Below are positions 12,361-30,815 of a stretch of 64,000 nt of DNA, piece after piece. Made by a program: the position numbers and the translations under genes. The notes beneath the pieces were generated by a model, which was not told the DNA's origin, searched no databases, and saw only the letters and a program-made list of their open reading frames with translations. This DNA comes from Pomacea canaliculata (taxonomy: Eukaryota > Mollusca > Gastropoda > Architaenioglossa > Ampullariidae). The stretch's first letter is position 1. Each line of letters begins with the position of its first letter. The DNA lies in the NCBI RefSeq assembly GCF_003073045.1, contig NC_037595.1, positions 16,590,252 through 16,654,251 on the forward strand. The letters are read 5' to 3'.

Positions 12361-13964
12361 CATCTCACTCTTTACTAACATAGGTTAGGGTATGACCCTG
12401 ACCTTCCCCAACACCTTCAGGCAACACAACAGTGAGACAAAGCAAACAATTACCAATATACTGACCTCTGCAGACTGTATCTCTATTTTAAAAATAAAAA
12501 GCAAATACATATTATCAACAACACTGGCACTTGTGTATGTACAAGCAAAGAAAGCAAAAAACCCTCATGATATTCTATGCGAATGCCCACAAGTTCACAA
12601 TGTAAAGAACAAAAACACTGGCTGTCTGGAGGAAACAAAAACTAAACAGCACTGATTACCTTCCTTCCAGTTCACAGAATCTCTTGGACCAACTTGTAAC
12701 AACTTTCACCCAAAACTCAGAAGGCAGAATACTCCACATCCATTGCAACATGATACCAAAATAGAAACTATGACACATGGGTTAAAAAAAGTACAAAACA
12801 GTTTACTGTATTATGACAGCTTTGCCTTATGTTAGTCACCACAGGAAACAAAAACGCAGAGATTTTTCAAATGGATCAGATTAAGCATCAGCCTTAAACT
12901 TCATGACAGAGATCTCTATTTATGTCTTAAGCTGCACTAAAGGTACATAAAAACAAACCTTTTTCAGATCACACTCTTAAACACAATAATATTACATGCA
13001 AGCTGCAAATTACTTTTAAAACAGACCATTTCCTGATCCCACACTTAAATGCAACAATATTACATATAAGCTGCAAATTACTTTTAAAATGTTGCTGTAA
13101 AAATGACTTGTACCCTAAAAAAAAAAACCACCTTTTTTTTGGTCACCTGAGAGTTTTGAAAGATGTCAGTTCCTTCAACCAAACCATGTTCACACACATC
13201 AAATATAAACATCAGTCACCTGAAACTATGTATACACACATTCCAATTGGTCTAATAGCGCATATGTCTTGGACAGGAAAAGGAATAATGTATAACCTGT
13301 ATGTAATAATGATTTTGTAAATATGATGTCCTATACAGAATTTGTTACATGACCCTCAAACTAATCAAGAGGAAAAGTCACAAAAGGTTATTCCTAAACT
13401 CATTACTTCTCATTCTAATCAAACACACTGCTCTCCTCTGCCTGAATGGAGTTCAATTACATAACAATTCTTTATGCAGATAAAATGTGACAATATATAA
13501 ATACAGCTACTATCAGCAGGTTCTTACAATTCGTATATCACTGGCCTATCATTAATCAAGTACAACTTCAAATTAACACACTAGTAAACAGACACAAAAG
13601 AATAGGATATTTACAAGTATCAAAAACTTCATGCATATATACATCATGTGAGAAAACAATATTAAATGACTAGGAACAGTCTACACTTAAAAGATAAACT
13701 ATTTTTACTTTGACATATAACTAAAGTACATTGAATCAGTAGGAATATGTAGTTATCAAGTATCATAAAAGCTCTTTTAAAAACAATCCTAAAATACAGC
13801 CTTCTCTCTCTCTGTGTAAATGCCTTAAGTCTGCAGTTAAGGCATTTCCATACTCAATAATTATATAATACAAAGCTTTACAAAATGTGTCCTATATTCC
13901 TCTAGTTTCATCATGCCATGTCTTTTTTTATGATAGTAACAGCCTATGAAACAAACCCATAGCA
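12361..13964. other. Intergenic stretch without recognised gene
   Basis: No gene is recognised. A tandem duplication of about 65 bp, with repeated CAATATTACAT.....CTGCAAATTACTTTTAAAA, spans about 12966-13088. Short open frames here show no family signature. Confidence 0.5.
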
Positions 13965-16118
13965 CAGGGGTGGGGAATGTCCAGCCTGCAAATTTCAGTA
14001 AATCTATGCTTTTTTTATACCAACGTAAATTTATAAACCAAATCATATTAATAACTTACATTTTTGAGGAACAAGGAATTTCATTAAGGGACAGACAGAA
14101 CATATACAATTTCAGTACATGATGGGACACGTATGTTTCTTGTCAGCTGCCCACGACCTATAGAGACTATTTGGGAGAATTATGCATGCATGTGACCTTC
14201 ACCCTAGGCCAGGAGAGACCACTTTCAGTTTGATATCAGCTGTTAATATGTGTAACTGGCATCAACCATGCCAGCCCATGCAATTAAAAAAAAAGTTGAC
14301 ATTGCTGTGTACCTTAGTGAACAGTTCAGACTTACAAATATTCAACACAATGACAAGCAGAAAATTGTGCATTAAGAAAAAAGGTTCTGTCTCCTTTAGG
14401 AACTTTCTAATTATAACCATATTCTACAGACTCTAAACAGTTGTTTTGCTCGGCTTTTCACAGAAGCAGAGCACATTTTTTGCACACTTAATTACAAAAA
14501 GGTAGACTGTGGTGACTCACAGGACAGTAGTATTGAATACACTGCAAAAGTGTTAACACACTGCCGTGAAATTACAGCTTGACCAAACTGAACATGCTAA
14601 TTTTTTTAAGTAGATAAGACTGGTCAACATCAAAATTCTTACTGACTTAAAAAGGTCCTAATCTGTAGTATCTTCATGAGCTGAACACGAATATGACCAT
14701 GAAAATTTTTTATTGGCTCTTGTTTTGAAGATATTTGATATAGTTCATTTCCTATGTTTCAACGTGTAAATGTACCCAGCAGGACTGTCACAACAAGACG
14801 TAGGATACAGTTTAAGCTACTGTTACATGAAACTCTTATTATTTTATCCTTAAGTTACAATACCTAACACTATTGCCTCGAAAGTGCGTTAATACTGTGG
14901 ACAATTTTTGCTGAATTTGTGGGGAAGTGACATTTGCCAACCAGAAGAAAAGTATCACTTCTCAGGTGAAGAAGGCATATCATCTTTGCTTTGGATGCAA
15001 GATTGGTGACCAAGACAAGCCTTGGGCCCCACATATATGCTGTGCTACATGTGCAACACACACTTTCACAGTGGTTGAAGGGTAAAAGGCCATCAATGCT
15101 GTCTGCAGTCCCCATGGTGTGGACAGAGCAAAGCAACCACACAAATGACTGTTTCTGCTTGGTTCCTCCTCTTTCCGGCAGGATAACAAAGCTAAAGAAG
15201 TGGAAAATAGTCTACCCCAACATTCTTTCTGCATTGAGACCAGTTCCACATGGTGAGAGACTTCCTATTCCAGAATCTCCAGGAGAATATTCACAAATCA
15301 GCTGATGAGGACGAGGGTAAGCCGACCTGTTGTTCTCCTGGTCAGTCGGCATGCAGTGATCCAGATTTTCCCTGTGGTGGATCATCAACCCCAACATAGA
15401 ATACCACAGGAAGAACTAAATGACCTGGTTTGTGATTTGGACATCCAAGAACAAGCCAGAATTGCTAGGTTCAAGACTCCAACAATAGAATCTTCTACCA
15501 GAAGATGTCATACTTACTTCATATGGAATGCTTTTTGCCTAGTATCTATAAGCTTTCTCAGGAATGTTATGGCAGAAAACTACAAGGAACTGGTAGAAGA
15601 CATGCTGATGAGTATCAGAAACTTCATTCCCATCTGGATTTCTTTCCTGACAACTGTGGTATGGTTAGTGATGAACATGGTCAATGTTTTCATCAAGATA
15701 TAGCAACAATGGAAAAAAGACACCAGGGAAAATTGTCCACTACCATGCTGGCTGACTACTGCTGGACACTCCCCAGAGATGATCCTGAACAGAACAGCTG
15801 TACAGGAGACAGGCAAAGAAATTTAAGACATAGTCTATGACTTGATTTTTTACAGGTGTTAACCTGTGGTCAATTACTATTAGCATACATTTCATGATGT
15901 ACACAATAATTATTACAGATAACAAGAAAACTAGAGCCACGTTTGCATTTTGATCATCATATTTGTGTTGAGCACATAAAAATTGATGAGAAATGAATAA
16001 TTTTCATTAACACAACTTTTGTAAAAATTTGTTGACCAGCGTAACTTTGTATGGCCTGCGAATGATGTTATAAATATCAAAAAAGGGCCATTTGAGAAAA
16101 AATGGTTCCCCACCCTTG
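13965..16118 (+). mobile_element. hAT-like element with decayed coding region, 2.15 kb
   Basis: The ends are CAGGGGTGGGGAATG on the left and, reversed, CAAGGGTGGGGAACC on the right, an imperfect inverted repeat with hAT character. Flanks CCATAGCA (13957-13964) and CCTTAACA (16119-16126) match at 6 of 8 bases, a plausible worn target duplication. Inside, on the + strand and across several frames, are pieces of a protein family common in invertebrate genomes. They include 'GDQDKPWAPHICC' near 15006, 'YPNILSALRPVPHGE' near 15213, and 'SHLDFFPDNCGMVSDEHGQ' to 'MLADYCWTLPRDDPE' at about 15620-15790. Frameshifts and stops show it is dead. I know this family from predicted invertebrate proteins of transposon origin; the link to hAT rests on the ends. 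Confidence 0.72.
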
Positions 16119-17889
16119 CCTTAACAGTTTGCTTAAGCAACACTAAAAATTTATAAATTATGCACATATGAAGTCTTTGAAAATTTGTCTTTATGCAGTA
16201 AGTGATTTCTTTCCACACCTTTGACAAAACCACTAACAACAAGCTGCCATTTACCATTTACTGACAGATAACTATCCTGCTAGCATAAGAACTTCACAAT
16301 GTTCAAAGGCAATGTCAAAATGCAAATGAGATGATATCATTGACATGTTTACCAACCTGACTCTTGTGCCATCAAGGATGTACATCTGTAACTATCCACT
16401 GTCTTCTAACCAACATTCTATCTACATGGTGGTCACTCCGAACCTCTTGCTGTCACTTGCAGCTAGTGACCTAAAGAAGATGAGCTTCACTAGTGCTAAT
16501 GCATTTGAAAGAAACTAAAGCAAAAAGAGAAAATGATAGCTTTTCAGGGCAAAAATATGGCTGAGGGGATATATATTCTGCAGCTAGATAAGCAGGTTTT
16601 ACAAGATAATGAGAGTTAAGATGGTAAAAATCTGCAACATTCCCCTGTCCAAGCCCTCTTCTATGATTTTCCAGAACTTTGTCAAATTTGTGATACTAGA
16701 AGTCTGATGATAAAAAGGCACATATAACATTTTACAAACGTCGTGAAAAATGTAAAAACATAAGCAGATCTCTCAAACTAGGATTATGAAAGTGACTGGG
16801 AAGACAGCTGTTTACTTTTAAACTATTTAACTTCAAAATGAGAACTTGATGAGCATTAAAAAGGTAAAACAGCTGTAACAAGCTCCATTTAGATTATCAC
16901 CTTTTTAAAAATGCTCTATGTGTGTCAGAATGCTTGAAAACTAAATACATACAAAAAGTTTAAATCCTCAAAACAGTTTATAGAAAGAAAACTAAATCTT
17001 GACAAATACCTGATTTTCATGGAATGTGGAATTTTACAAGGGAAAATTTAATTTTATATAAGCAGGCATGTGTGTGCGTGTACATGCAATAAACAATGGC
17101 ATAAAGTCAAATTTAAGATTAATCAGACAATTGAAAGATGACAGATGGTCCTGTCCTGTAACTACTGACTAAACATACAACTGGTGGCAACCAATGAAGC
17201 CAAAGCAAGCTATAACAAAGAAATTATAAATTGAAAAAGTATACATCTCCTAAAGTTATTAAAACCACAACTTATGAATTGTGAAGGTTAGTATCACATA
17301 CAACTGGTACTGTAACAATGAGCACAGTTCTTCTGACAAAGTCTTCTGCCCCATCTACTTCTGTATTTATGAACAAAGAACAGTTGTCAATCAACACATT
17401 TGCATGATTAGGTCTACACTTTCCTCCACTAATGAATACAACTAGCACCTCTGAATTTTTAAAAGCAAAATGATATTAAGATCCAACACACACACAGTAT
17501 ACTTCATGCTTTTGAAAAACTGCCAAATTGTAAGTGGATAAACACTGAGATGAATGATGAGCAGATTACTCATGAAAACATACAAACAGGCAATCCAAAA
17601 TTAGAGAGAATGGAAACAAATTTACAAGAGCATAATCAAGGGATAACAAAGGGCAACATAACAACAGCCAATTGAGACAACTGAAAAGGAGATAAATATT
17701 TTACAAACCTTCCCCTTGATGAACATAACGAGATGAGCAAATAATCAATGTAATAACCACAAGTACTTCAGAACAGAATCATAAAAACACCTCCAAGTAA
17801 CATGTGTCCTTGTCAAACTGACCAGCACCTGCAGACAGAAAACACACTTTAATTTGCTAATACAGCCATTGCATTTTGCATGTCTAGAT
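16119..17889. other. Intergenic stretch / 3' flank of the membrane-protein gene
   Basis: I see no gene. The part nearest 17,889 is probably the 3' untranslated region of the - strand gene ending at 17,890. A poly(A) signal cannot be placed with confidence in such AT-rich sequence. Confidence 0.4.
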
Positions 17890-18351
17890 TTATGAAGCAG
17901 CAACTGGAATGATGATGAAGTAAAGAATAATCCCCAAGACAGCACTGGCGTAGATCAGCCGCACTGTAAGGCGTAGGTCTCTCTGTGCCATCCCCATCAA
18001 TCCTTTTGATTGATGGAGACGTGCCCGACGGACAAACTTCACAGCAAATATTCCTGTGATTATGAAAAAAACAACACTGATGTAGGCTGCAATTTCAATT
18101 TGACGATATGTTAGCCATGGACGTGGGATGACCTCTGACATTGTCACATGACGAAGACCTGTATCAGACTCAGTAGTGTCGCAGTATGGATTTTCAAGAC
18201 TGCTGGAAATTATTGGATCTGTGTAATATCCATTGCGACCTGATTCTCCAGGTGCTCGACCAGATTGTATCAATGACAGATCAGGATCTTGTGGATCAGG
18301 GTCATCATGCAATGGTTGTCGTTCTGTGGAGTGGTCTGGTGGTGCAGACAT
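17890..18351 (-). CDS. Small two-pass membrane protein, CD225/dispanin-like
   Basis: A 153-residue protein is encoded in a single exon. The N-terminal half (about 1-75) is hydrophilic, proline-, aspartate- and serine-rich. Two hydrophobic helices follow, at about 85-105 ('ISVVFFIITGIFAV') and 128-150 ('ASAVLGIILYFIIIPVA'). A basic loop with 'RRARLHQSKGLMGMAQRDLR' joins them. Helix, small-residue loop with G....AQR, and second helix match the layout of CD225 (dispanin/IFITM/PRRT/SYNDIG) proteins, which sit in cell or endosomal membranes. The similarity is a pattern judgement, not an alignment. The start is the ATG at 18351, preceded by a likely acceptor (TTTCAG ending at 18409), giving a 5' UTR of about 57 bases. 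An in-frame upstream extension exists but would read through that acceptor. Confidence 0.7.
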   Translation of the reverse strand: MSAPPDHSTERQPLHDDPDPQDPDLSLIQSGRAPGESGRNGYYTDPIISSSLENPYCDTTESDTGLRHVTMSEVIPRPWLTYRQIEIAAYISVVFFIITGIFAVKFVRRARLHQSKGLMGMAQRDLRLTVRLIYASAVLGIILYFIIIPVAAS

Positions 18352-18408
18352 TCTCGGTTTTTTTTGGTTTTTTTTTTGGTTGAGGTTCTTTTGAAAGTGC
18401 TTAACTCT
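18352..18408 (-). other. 5' UTR part of the membrane-protein coding exon
   Basis: On the minus strand a TGTTTCAG acceptor is followed by 57 bases, including two A-rich runs interrupted by CC, then the ATG. This implies at least one further upstream, non-coding exon. Confidence 0.5.
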
Positions 18409-19179
18409 CTGAAACATCATTTGCACACAAAGTTTTAAATTATCTACAAGGAGATATATAAGTAAAGAAAGAATGTTGCATAAACATCTACTATCCATTT
18501 GTATCTCTATGTATCTATTTGTATCAAACATAATACATGTACAACATCAAAAGTGTCCAACAACAGAGCCAAGGAAAAAAACAGGACATATGAAGGATGA
18601 CCATAAAGAGAAAATGTTCTAACCACATCGCTTTAATCATTTTTAATGATTAAATGCTGAAATGTAAATGGTGATCACAAAACAGAATCATATTTACTTC
18701 TGTGATTCACTAATATTGCTCCTAAAACGTAAAAAAAGCCAGAAAGCAAACACTCCTTACATGTTCTCCTTTTACGATATGACAGACTTTTTTTTCATAA
18801 AACGCCATCAGCTGGTTGTTATTGTCATATGCAAAAACATATTCCATTCACAAATAAAAATTAGAGAATTATCTTCTCTTTGTTTGCAAACATTATCGAT
18901 GCATCTCTAGGATAAACTATGGAAGCACACATTTATAAAGTAATAGGGCCCCACACAAAAAAGTTTTTCCACAAACAGCAACATCGCCAGCTACAAAGAC
19001 GCCACGCGTGAAGCTACATATTGCCACTGCTTGCACAGGATCGTGCATTAACACTATTGACAGCTTACACCTGTTTCTAATTTAAGTATATCTGCCAAAA
19101 GTATGAAACTGAATAAGAATGGAAAATTATAATATTACGCACCCCAGGCAACCAAAAACTTCGATACTTCACAGTTTTA

Positions 19180-19340
19180 GCAGGTAAAAAGCGATCAATA
19201 AAGTCGACACCTTTCGATGTTTACATTTGCTTCCGACATACGTACAGCACTTCCGCGCCAAGTAGAAATCAACAGTTTGCAGATAAACCATTTAAAGCCG
19301 ACGACCGTCCTGTCCGAAACGTCAAGAGGACAGTGACGAG
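19180..19340 (-). promoter_or_regulatory. Possible promoter of the membrane-protein gene
   Basis: This short stretch is unusually rich in CpG for the neighbourhood. On the minus strand it contains GCGGAAGTG (an ETS-like core) and CGTATGTCGGAAGC. It lies upstream of the inferred first intron of the gene at 17.9-18.4 kb. The placement is inference; no TATA box or initiator is claimed. Confidence 0.3.
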
Positions 19341-22300
19341 AGAACAACCACCAGAAAACGTACGAATATGACACAGTAGTGAAAGTAGTAAACATATAAA
19401 CTGACGCTTTTAATTGTGAATACTGTAACTACCCCGTCCCCCAAAGTCACGGAACATTGAATTGGTGTGAAATAAGGCGCCGCCTAAATTAGGACCAACA
19501 ACTGTTTCACATACCTTTGGAGACGTACTAGTTCCAAGTGCATCCTGAGTTGTTTTTTTTTTTTAAGCAACACGAGCCCTCCCATGTTTCCGTTGGCAAA
19601 ACGTATTACACAACATTTATGTGTCTAGAAACGATGTTTTGTCGATCAAATCCTGAAGGAGCCTTTTACTTACAGGACATCATGCATTGTTTCATGCTGT
19701 GTAATCAAGGACGTGTATATTAGTTCGTGGTGTAATTCAAATACGCAGATTTGTTTGTCCCGCCACAGTACACATATGGTCAGTGATCTGTATGCTATTA
19801 CCATGTTTTCCTTATCTCAAAGCTTTTCCTATGCATGTCCAAGATTTTAGAACATTTGCAACATTAGTTTTTTAATTTTTGTGGCAATATACAAAGTGCA
19901 CCAATGTTGAGCTCCACAGAAAACATGCTAGACAGTCTGTAGGGAGCTAGGCCACATATTGCTGCAGTCAGACCAAGGAAGCAGAAATCTGGTCCAAACG
20001 TCCAAACTCATCAAATGTACACAGACCTAGCTAACCCAACCAAGTTGTGCCAACCAGACAGGAGAGGCCTATCAGCCATCTAATGTCTCTCCTTTGACCA
20101 CAAGGGTCAAGAGATCTGAACATACAGCATCTTTTAAAAACATTTTTGTAGGTTGTTTTTTTCATTTCCTTTTGTGTATTAATACTGTAGTTTAATTAAT
20201 GTAGTATTTAATTTTCCCTTTCTCAAGTTTTGATATTCCCACCTGCATCATGCACCATAGATTTGATGCTTGGCATTGCCTATTATCAAAAGTATTAGCA
20301 CAAAGTTATGCTTCACACCCATTCTATCAAGAGCATAGGAATTTTTTTTAATGCTTCAACCACATTTCCATAACACGTCTTTTAGGTATTCAAATGTTGC
20401 ACATGCACATTCTCATCTCAATAAAAACCTGCAAACTAGATGTTTGACGAAAGACACTTTAATACCTGGACTGAAGCAAATGATCTGATCATGTTATTGG
20501 CACAGAAACACAATGTCATTATTTTATTTCCACTCCCAGGGTTAGGGCTAGGTCAGGGAGGTATGTGAACATTATACGAAGCACTTTTTGTGCACATTAT
20601 TTAAAAAAAAAAAAAACTACTGAAAATAACGATTTTTCCTGAAGGTCCATCAGATTATCACTAACAAAAATCATCACAAAGGTGTGCTGTAAACTTTGCT
20701 CAGACATCTGGGGTTGATAGACATCATTCAGCTTCTGTTAAAACACTAAAAGTTAAACACCAAGATCAGGCTCCGCGATGCCATCCTGCAAGGTCTAATT
20801 ACCCTATAACACCACACATCCTGTTGTGGGGTTCACAATGCCATCTTAACAATTTCGTAATACATATAAATTGTTATTCCAGAAGGTCATACTTATCTGA
20901 GCTTACATCACCTGCATGAGTAAAGTTATAGATTCCAAAAGTAGCTCTTGTTAACATGGTAGTAAAGTGTTATGAATGATCTAATTGGAAACAGTTCTAC
21001 ACTTGTTATAACCTAATTATCACATTTTCTTCTATCCATTGTCTTTGCTGTTCCATACAATCCCTCTTGTGAAACCCAACACTAGCAGGCTCTCCAACTC
21101 TAGTAAAAACAAGCTTGACAGAGACCATTTTTTTCTCTAGCATGTTTGACAGTCTTACACTTCAGTGTATTCTATTCTGCCAAGTCTGGCTCAGAGATCC
21201 TTTTGCTTTAACATCTACTCACAAAATTCTTGACCATTCATGTAATGAATCTCTTAAAAACAGCATCCCTTACACATGTAAACCAAATCTGAGATTTGAA
21301 AAAACACGCACATAAAAGCCTATACATGAAACTTCATGGTTAAAGCCAATGATCATGTATTTGTTAACAGCCACCCACTTAGACATAAAATATTCAGGAC
21401 TGAATAGCATTACAAAACTGGGCAAGACAAAGGTTCTACAGCCACTTAAAGGACAGTGAACAGCAACTGATTCACTATACCTACAGCTTGGCATGTAAAA
21501 GGAGCCCAAATCTCTCATTCATCAGCCTTTTCTAACAGGTCAGATTGCACAGGAGAATTTGTGTACCGTCAGTGATCTGCAGGAGCCTTACTCTTCAGAC
21601 CTGCTCTGAAGTGGATTGCATTAACCACACAGTTTCAAGGATTCCCAAACCAGAGAAGATGGGGAAAACAAAATTGTTACAATTTCTTGCAGATGTTAAC
21701 ATAGGTACATGCACTACTTTGTTCATAACAGATGTTCACATGTACATCTTAACACAAAATGGAATCTGCTATTTTGATTCCTATATGTCACTCCAGAAAA
21801 ATCCAAAATAAATTTATCATCAGATGGTCAAAAGTCTGAGTATGACATTTCCAGGTCCTAACCACAGCACTTGTACCATGTGTCAATGTGACTTTCACAC
21901 ACTGCCATTTAACAGTACCTGATAAATTCTACACATTCCTATGCTGCAAACACCTCACATGCATGACTGCAGGCAGACATACCGTTCTGAAAATCATGCA
22001 TTCCACATTCTTCGAGTCATTTTGCTTACTGCCCAACACTCACCACAATCCTTCAGGCCCATGCATTTCTCCTGCAATCTGCATGTCAAGACAAAAGCAA
22101 TCCCAGAATTCTCTGCTGACAGAATTCTGTCTACATTGCACAGTATGTCAGTAATGTACAAGTGACCAGTGTAACAACTGTGAAGCAAATTAGCCACTTA
22201 ACAACACTGAACATTTCTATTTATAGAATCTTTTCCAGGACTTCCACCCCAGCTGCAATAGCAACTGAGGTAATAAAGATTCAGCCAATGCAGATGATCT

Positions 22301-23742
22301 CTGTGTTTCTCACTTCATAGCCATATGCTCCTTAGACATTATCTCTGTGGTCTTCATTTCAAACCCATGTCAACCTTGTATGCTTCTAAGATGTTATCTT
22401 ATCTCTCATCCAATGTATCTTGCTCCAAAATTTCTGTAAATCCAAGTACTTTAATGCTTTTCCAAACACTGTCAATTGGGGTGACAAAACTCTTGAAGAA
22501 ACCAATAACTATTAATTTTGCTACAAATTTATTGCTCTGAGTATTTGCCTTCATGCACCATCAGCAAAATCTTGTATGACTGTCTTTTCTTCTGTGTAGG
22601 TCCATGTCTTAAACATGTATTCTATATACCATGATTTTGTCCTCAAGTGACAATAGTACAAAAAATACATTCATTCTTATAAACAGAATGAAAAAGCTAA
22701 TGATTTTCACCCTAACATAACTCTTCACTAGCAAAAGAACATTAATTTTTGTAAAAGAGACAAGATAACTCTTAAGTACACATGTAGTTTCCCTATCATG
22801 CTGCAGAGTAGCAAAGACTGACAGGCAATGTTGGGTCCAAAACATGTTTATCTTCAGGAGAAATAATATATAAATCCTTAGAAATCAGACTGCTACTAAT
22901 TATGCATTTAAAGTTTTAAAAATTCATTTGAAAAAACAAAGCAGGAATAATAAAAATTTGTTCCCCCTCCCTCTGCAGTGCTTAAACAGAAGAACTGTGA
23001 AATATGCTAGATACAGCACTGCAGACATGGTTAGGCAAGACTGCAAGTTACTGCTCTAAACATTTGAATGAATGGTTATACCACACTCAAATGATTTACA
23101 AATGTATATACATGAATATACAAGCTAATGGAACATCTGTTCTACAATGCACATCTCTTTCTTTTGATTTTCTCTTGGATGGTATGTTCACAACCCTGCT
23201 GTACAGGCTATGCATGTTGCTTGTGTTCTCTCAAACCTCTATGATTGCTAGGTGACAGTCTGTAATGGCAATGATTCTTAAGTTTTGTTCTTCTCTCTAG
23301 AATTAGATCAATGAGACAAGCCAAAAACACACAAGGCTAAAATGCACTAAGCAGATGTTCAAGTGTTGACCTATTTCTAACAGACAGGCTATTGTACATT
23401 TGTTTATAAGGTCCAGCTGGCACCTGGAAGATGGAGGGAAGAGGTGGTGGTAATAGACGATTTCTGCTTAAAGGTAGGTGCACCCTAACTATTCCTTATT
23501 CTACCCAAAGTAGAGGATGGAGAAGAACCTGAAATATTTTTATTCTGCAAGGTGACTTGAACCTGGCCAGCAGACTAATTAATGGCTTAGGAGTCATAAC
23601 ACCTCTCCCTCAAATCACACAGTTCACATCACACCAACATTTTCATCTTTCCCCCCTCCCTCAAATATAAATCCTTAGTATCTGCCATAAACTGTTGATA
23701 ACAACACTTTTGCCTCAAGCACTCCTGGCCACTGCACTCAGA
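19341..23742. other. Intergenic stretch including probable 3' UTR of TFG
   Basis: About 4.4 kb of AT-rich sequence shows no recognised exon on either strand; open frames are short and lack family motifs. The part close to 23,742 is expected to be the TFG 3' UTR. Confidence 0.45.
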
Positions 23743-29460
<5,718 letters not shown>

Positions 29461-29501
29461 GGTGGACGCTGGTGTTGTGTTCTCACTCAGGAGGTCTAAT
29501 C
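29461..29501 (-). other. TFG: TFG 5' UTR segment
   Basis: A CTGTGGCTACAG acceptor on the minus strand ends just beyond 29501, leaving about 41 bases of 5' UTR before the ATG. TFG therefore has at least one non-coding first exon further upstream. Confidence 0.5.
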
Positions 29502-29866
29502 TGTAGCCACAGAGATCTGCTTTTTAATCCCAATATAACTTTTTGTATACTGAGAAAGTACCATTTATAAGAACACTATTTACAGTTACAGATACTTTAC
29601 ACTAGGAACATCAAGTTGATTTTTCATGTGTAACTGGACTGATCAGTTTCTTTGACTGAGCCACAAGCAGATCTGGGTCACAGCACCATAATTCTGTAGC
29701 CAGACTGATCTGCTTTTGAATACAAGGCTTTCTACACACTGTGGCCGTACCATCCATTAGTCGTGGCTCCTAAAAGTCTAGTGCCAATCAGTTCATTCCT
29801 CTTTGTTGCTCCAGGAAAGAGGACAGAAGTTCCCAAGGAAAATTTTTCACTAAAATTCTAGCTCTT

Positions 29867-30070
29867 ACTTGTCTGGTGTGCTATGTAGTCTACTATATCT
29901 CTATTGTGTTCTTTTTTCGTCAGCTGTACACCTGCACTTAACCAACCTTGGGAGTCCACAAAAAACCCTGCTTTTTCCAGTGTTCTCTTTTGTGCATCAT
30001 TTAGCTTTGTATTGGTTAGTTTCTCTGTCACCTGTCGTGTGCTCACCACACCACAACTGCTTATATTCTC
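29867..30070 (-). other. Unassigned exon-like open segment upstream of TFG
   Basis: On the minus strand an open stretch reads, among others, 'KLNDAQKRTLEKAGFFVDSQ' and 'KKEHNRDIVDYIAHQ', with a strong GTAAGAG donor immediately after (from 29866 downwards). Its composition is that of real protein, not a shadow frame, and nothing codes opposite it. It lies in what should be TFG's first intron. I do not recognise the family. It could be an alternative 5' exon, a nested gene or a transposon remnant. Confidence 0.35.
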
Positions 30071-30309
30071 TATCTCAACATGTATGAGATGACAAGTTTC
30101 ATTTGCTCAAGGAATTTTATTATTTCTTTTGTACTACAAAGACAAAATGTACATGTGCTGAATCACACACACAAAGAGCTAAGTAATTTTAAAATGGATT
30201 TATTAATTTTATTTACACATGTAAACCAATTCCATCCTACTCTTCACGTACCTAACTCCTACATTTCTTTCAATGCCTACTTCTACTTGCATTACTAAAT
30301 TACCAATAA

Positions 30310-30815
30310 TTAAGGGGCAGGAAAAAGGGATTTTGAGGCACATGAACTGCTTGACAGTGGACTAAAACACCTATATCTTGCAGTGGTACTTTCTCCTGCA
30401 CTTGAAATAAGGGAAAAACTGAAGAGGAAGAAGATTTTGAGGTATCAGAGACACTTGTCAATGGACCAGAACACCTAGATGGCGCAGTGGTACTTTCTCC
30501 CACACTCAAAATTGGGTAAACTAAAAAGTGGTATTTGGAGATCTGAGAGCCACTGGTCAGCAGACCAGAACACTTACACAGTGCTGTGGTTCTTTCTACT
30601 GCACTCAAAATAAGGGAAATGAAATCTGGGATTTTTAGGTATGTCAGCCTCTTGTCAGTGAACCATAACACATACATGTATCTTGGTGCTTCTCCTGCAC
30701 TCAAAATAGGGACCTAACGGAAAGAGTATTTCGATATACCTGAGCCACTTGACGGCGGACCACAACAACTACACAGTGCAAAGGTATTTCCCCCGTACTC
30801 AAAATAATCAAAGGA
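30310..30815. repeat. Minisatellite, five copies of about 98 bp
   Basis: Copies of a unit containing CTTGTCAGTGGACCA.AACACCTA, then CAGTGGTACTTTCTCCTGCACTCAAAATA, recur with landmarks at 30351, 30455, 30554, 30652 and 30749. The spacings are 104, 99, 98 and 97. Copies are roughly 75-85% alike, so the array is old. It lies upstream of TFG. The frames across it are by-products of the repeat. Confidence 0.85.

Noticed and set aside
14870..15249. Minus-strand frames of about 90 codons in the 13,965-16,118 element
   Set aside because: They are antisense to the recognisable + strand transposon protein pieces.
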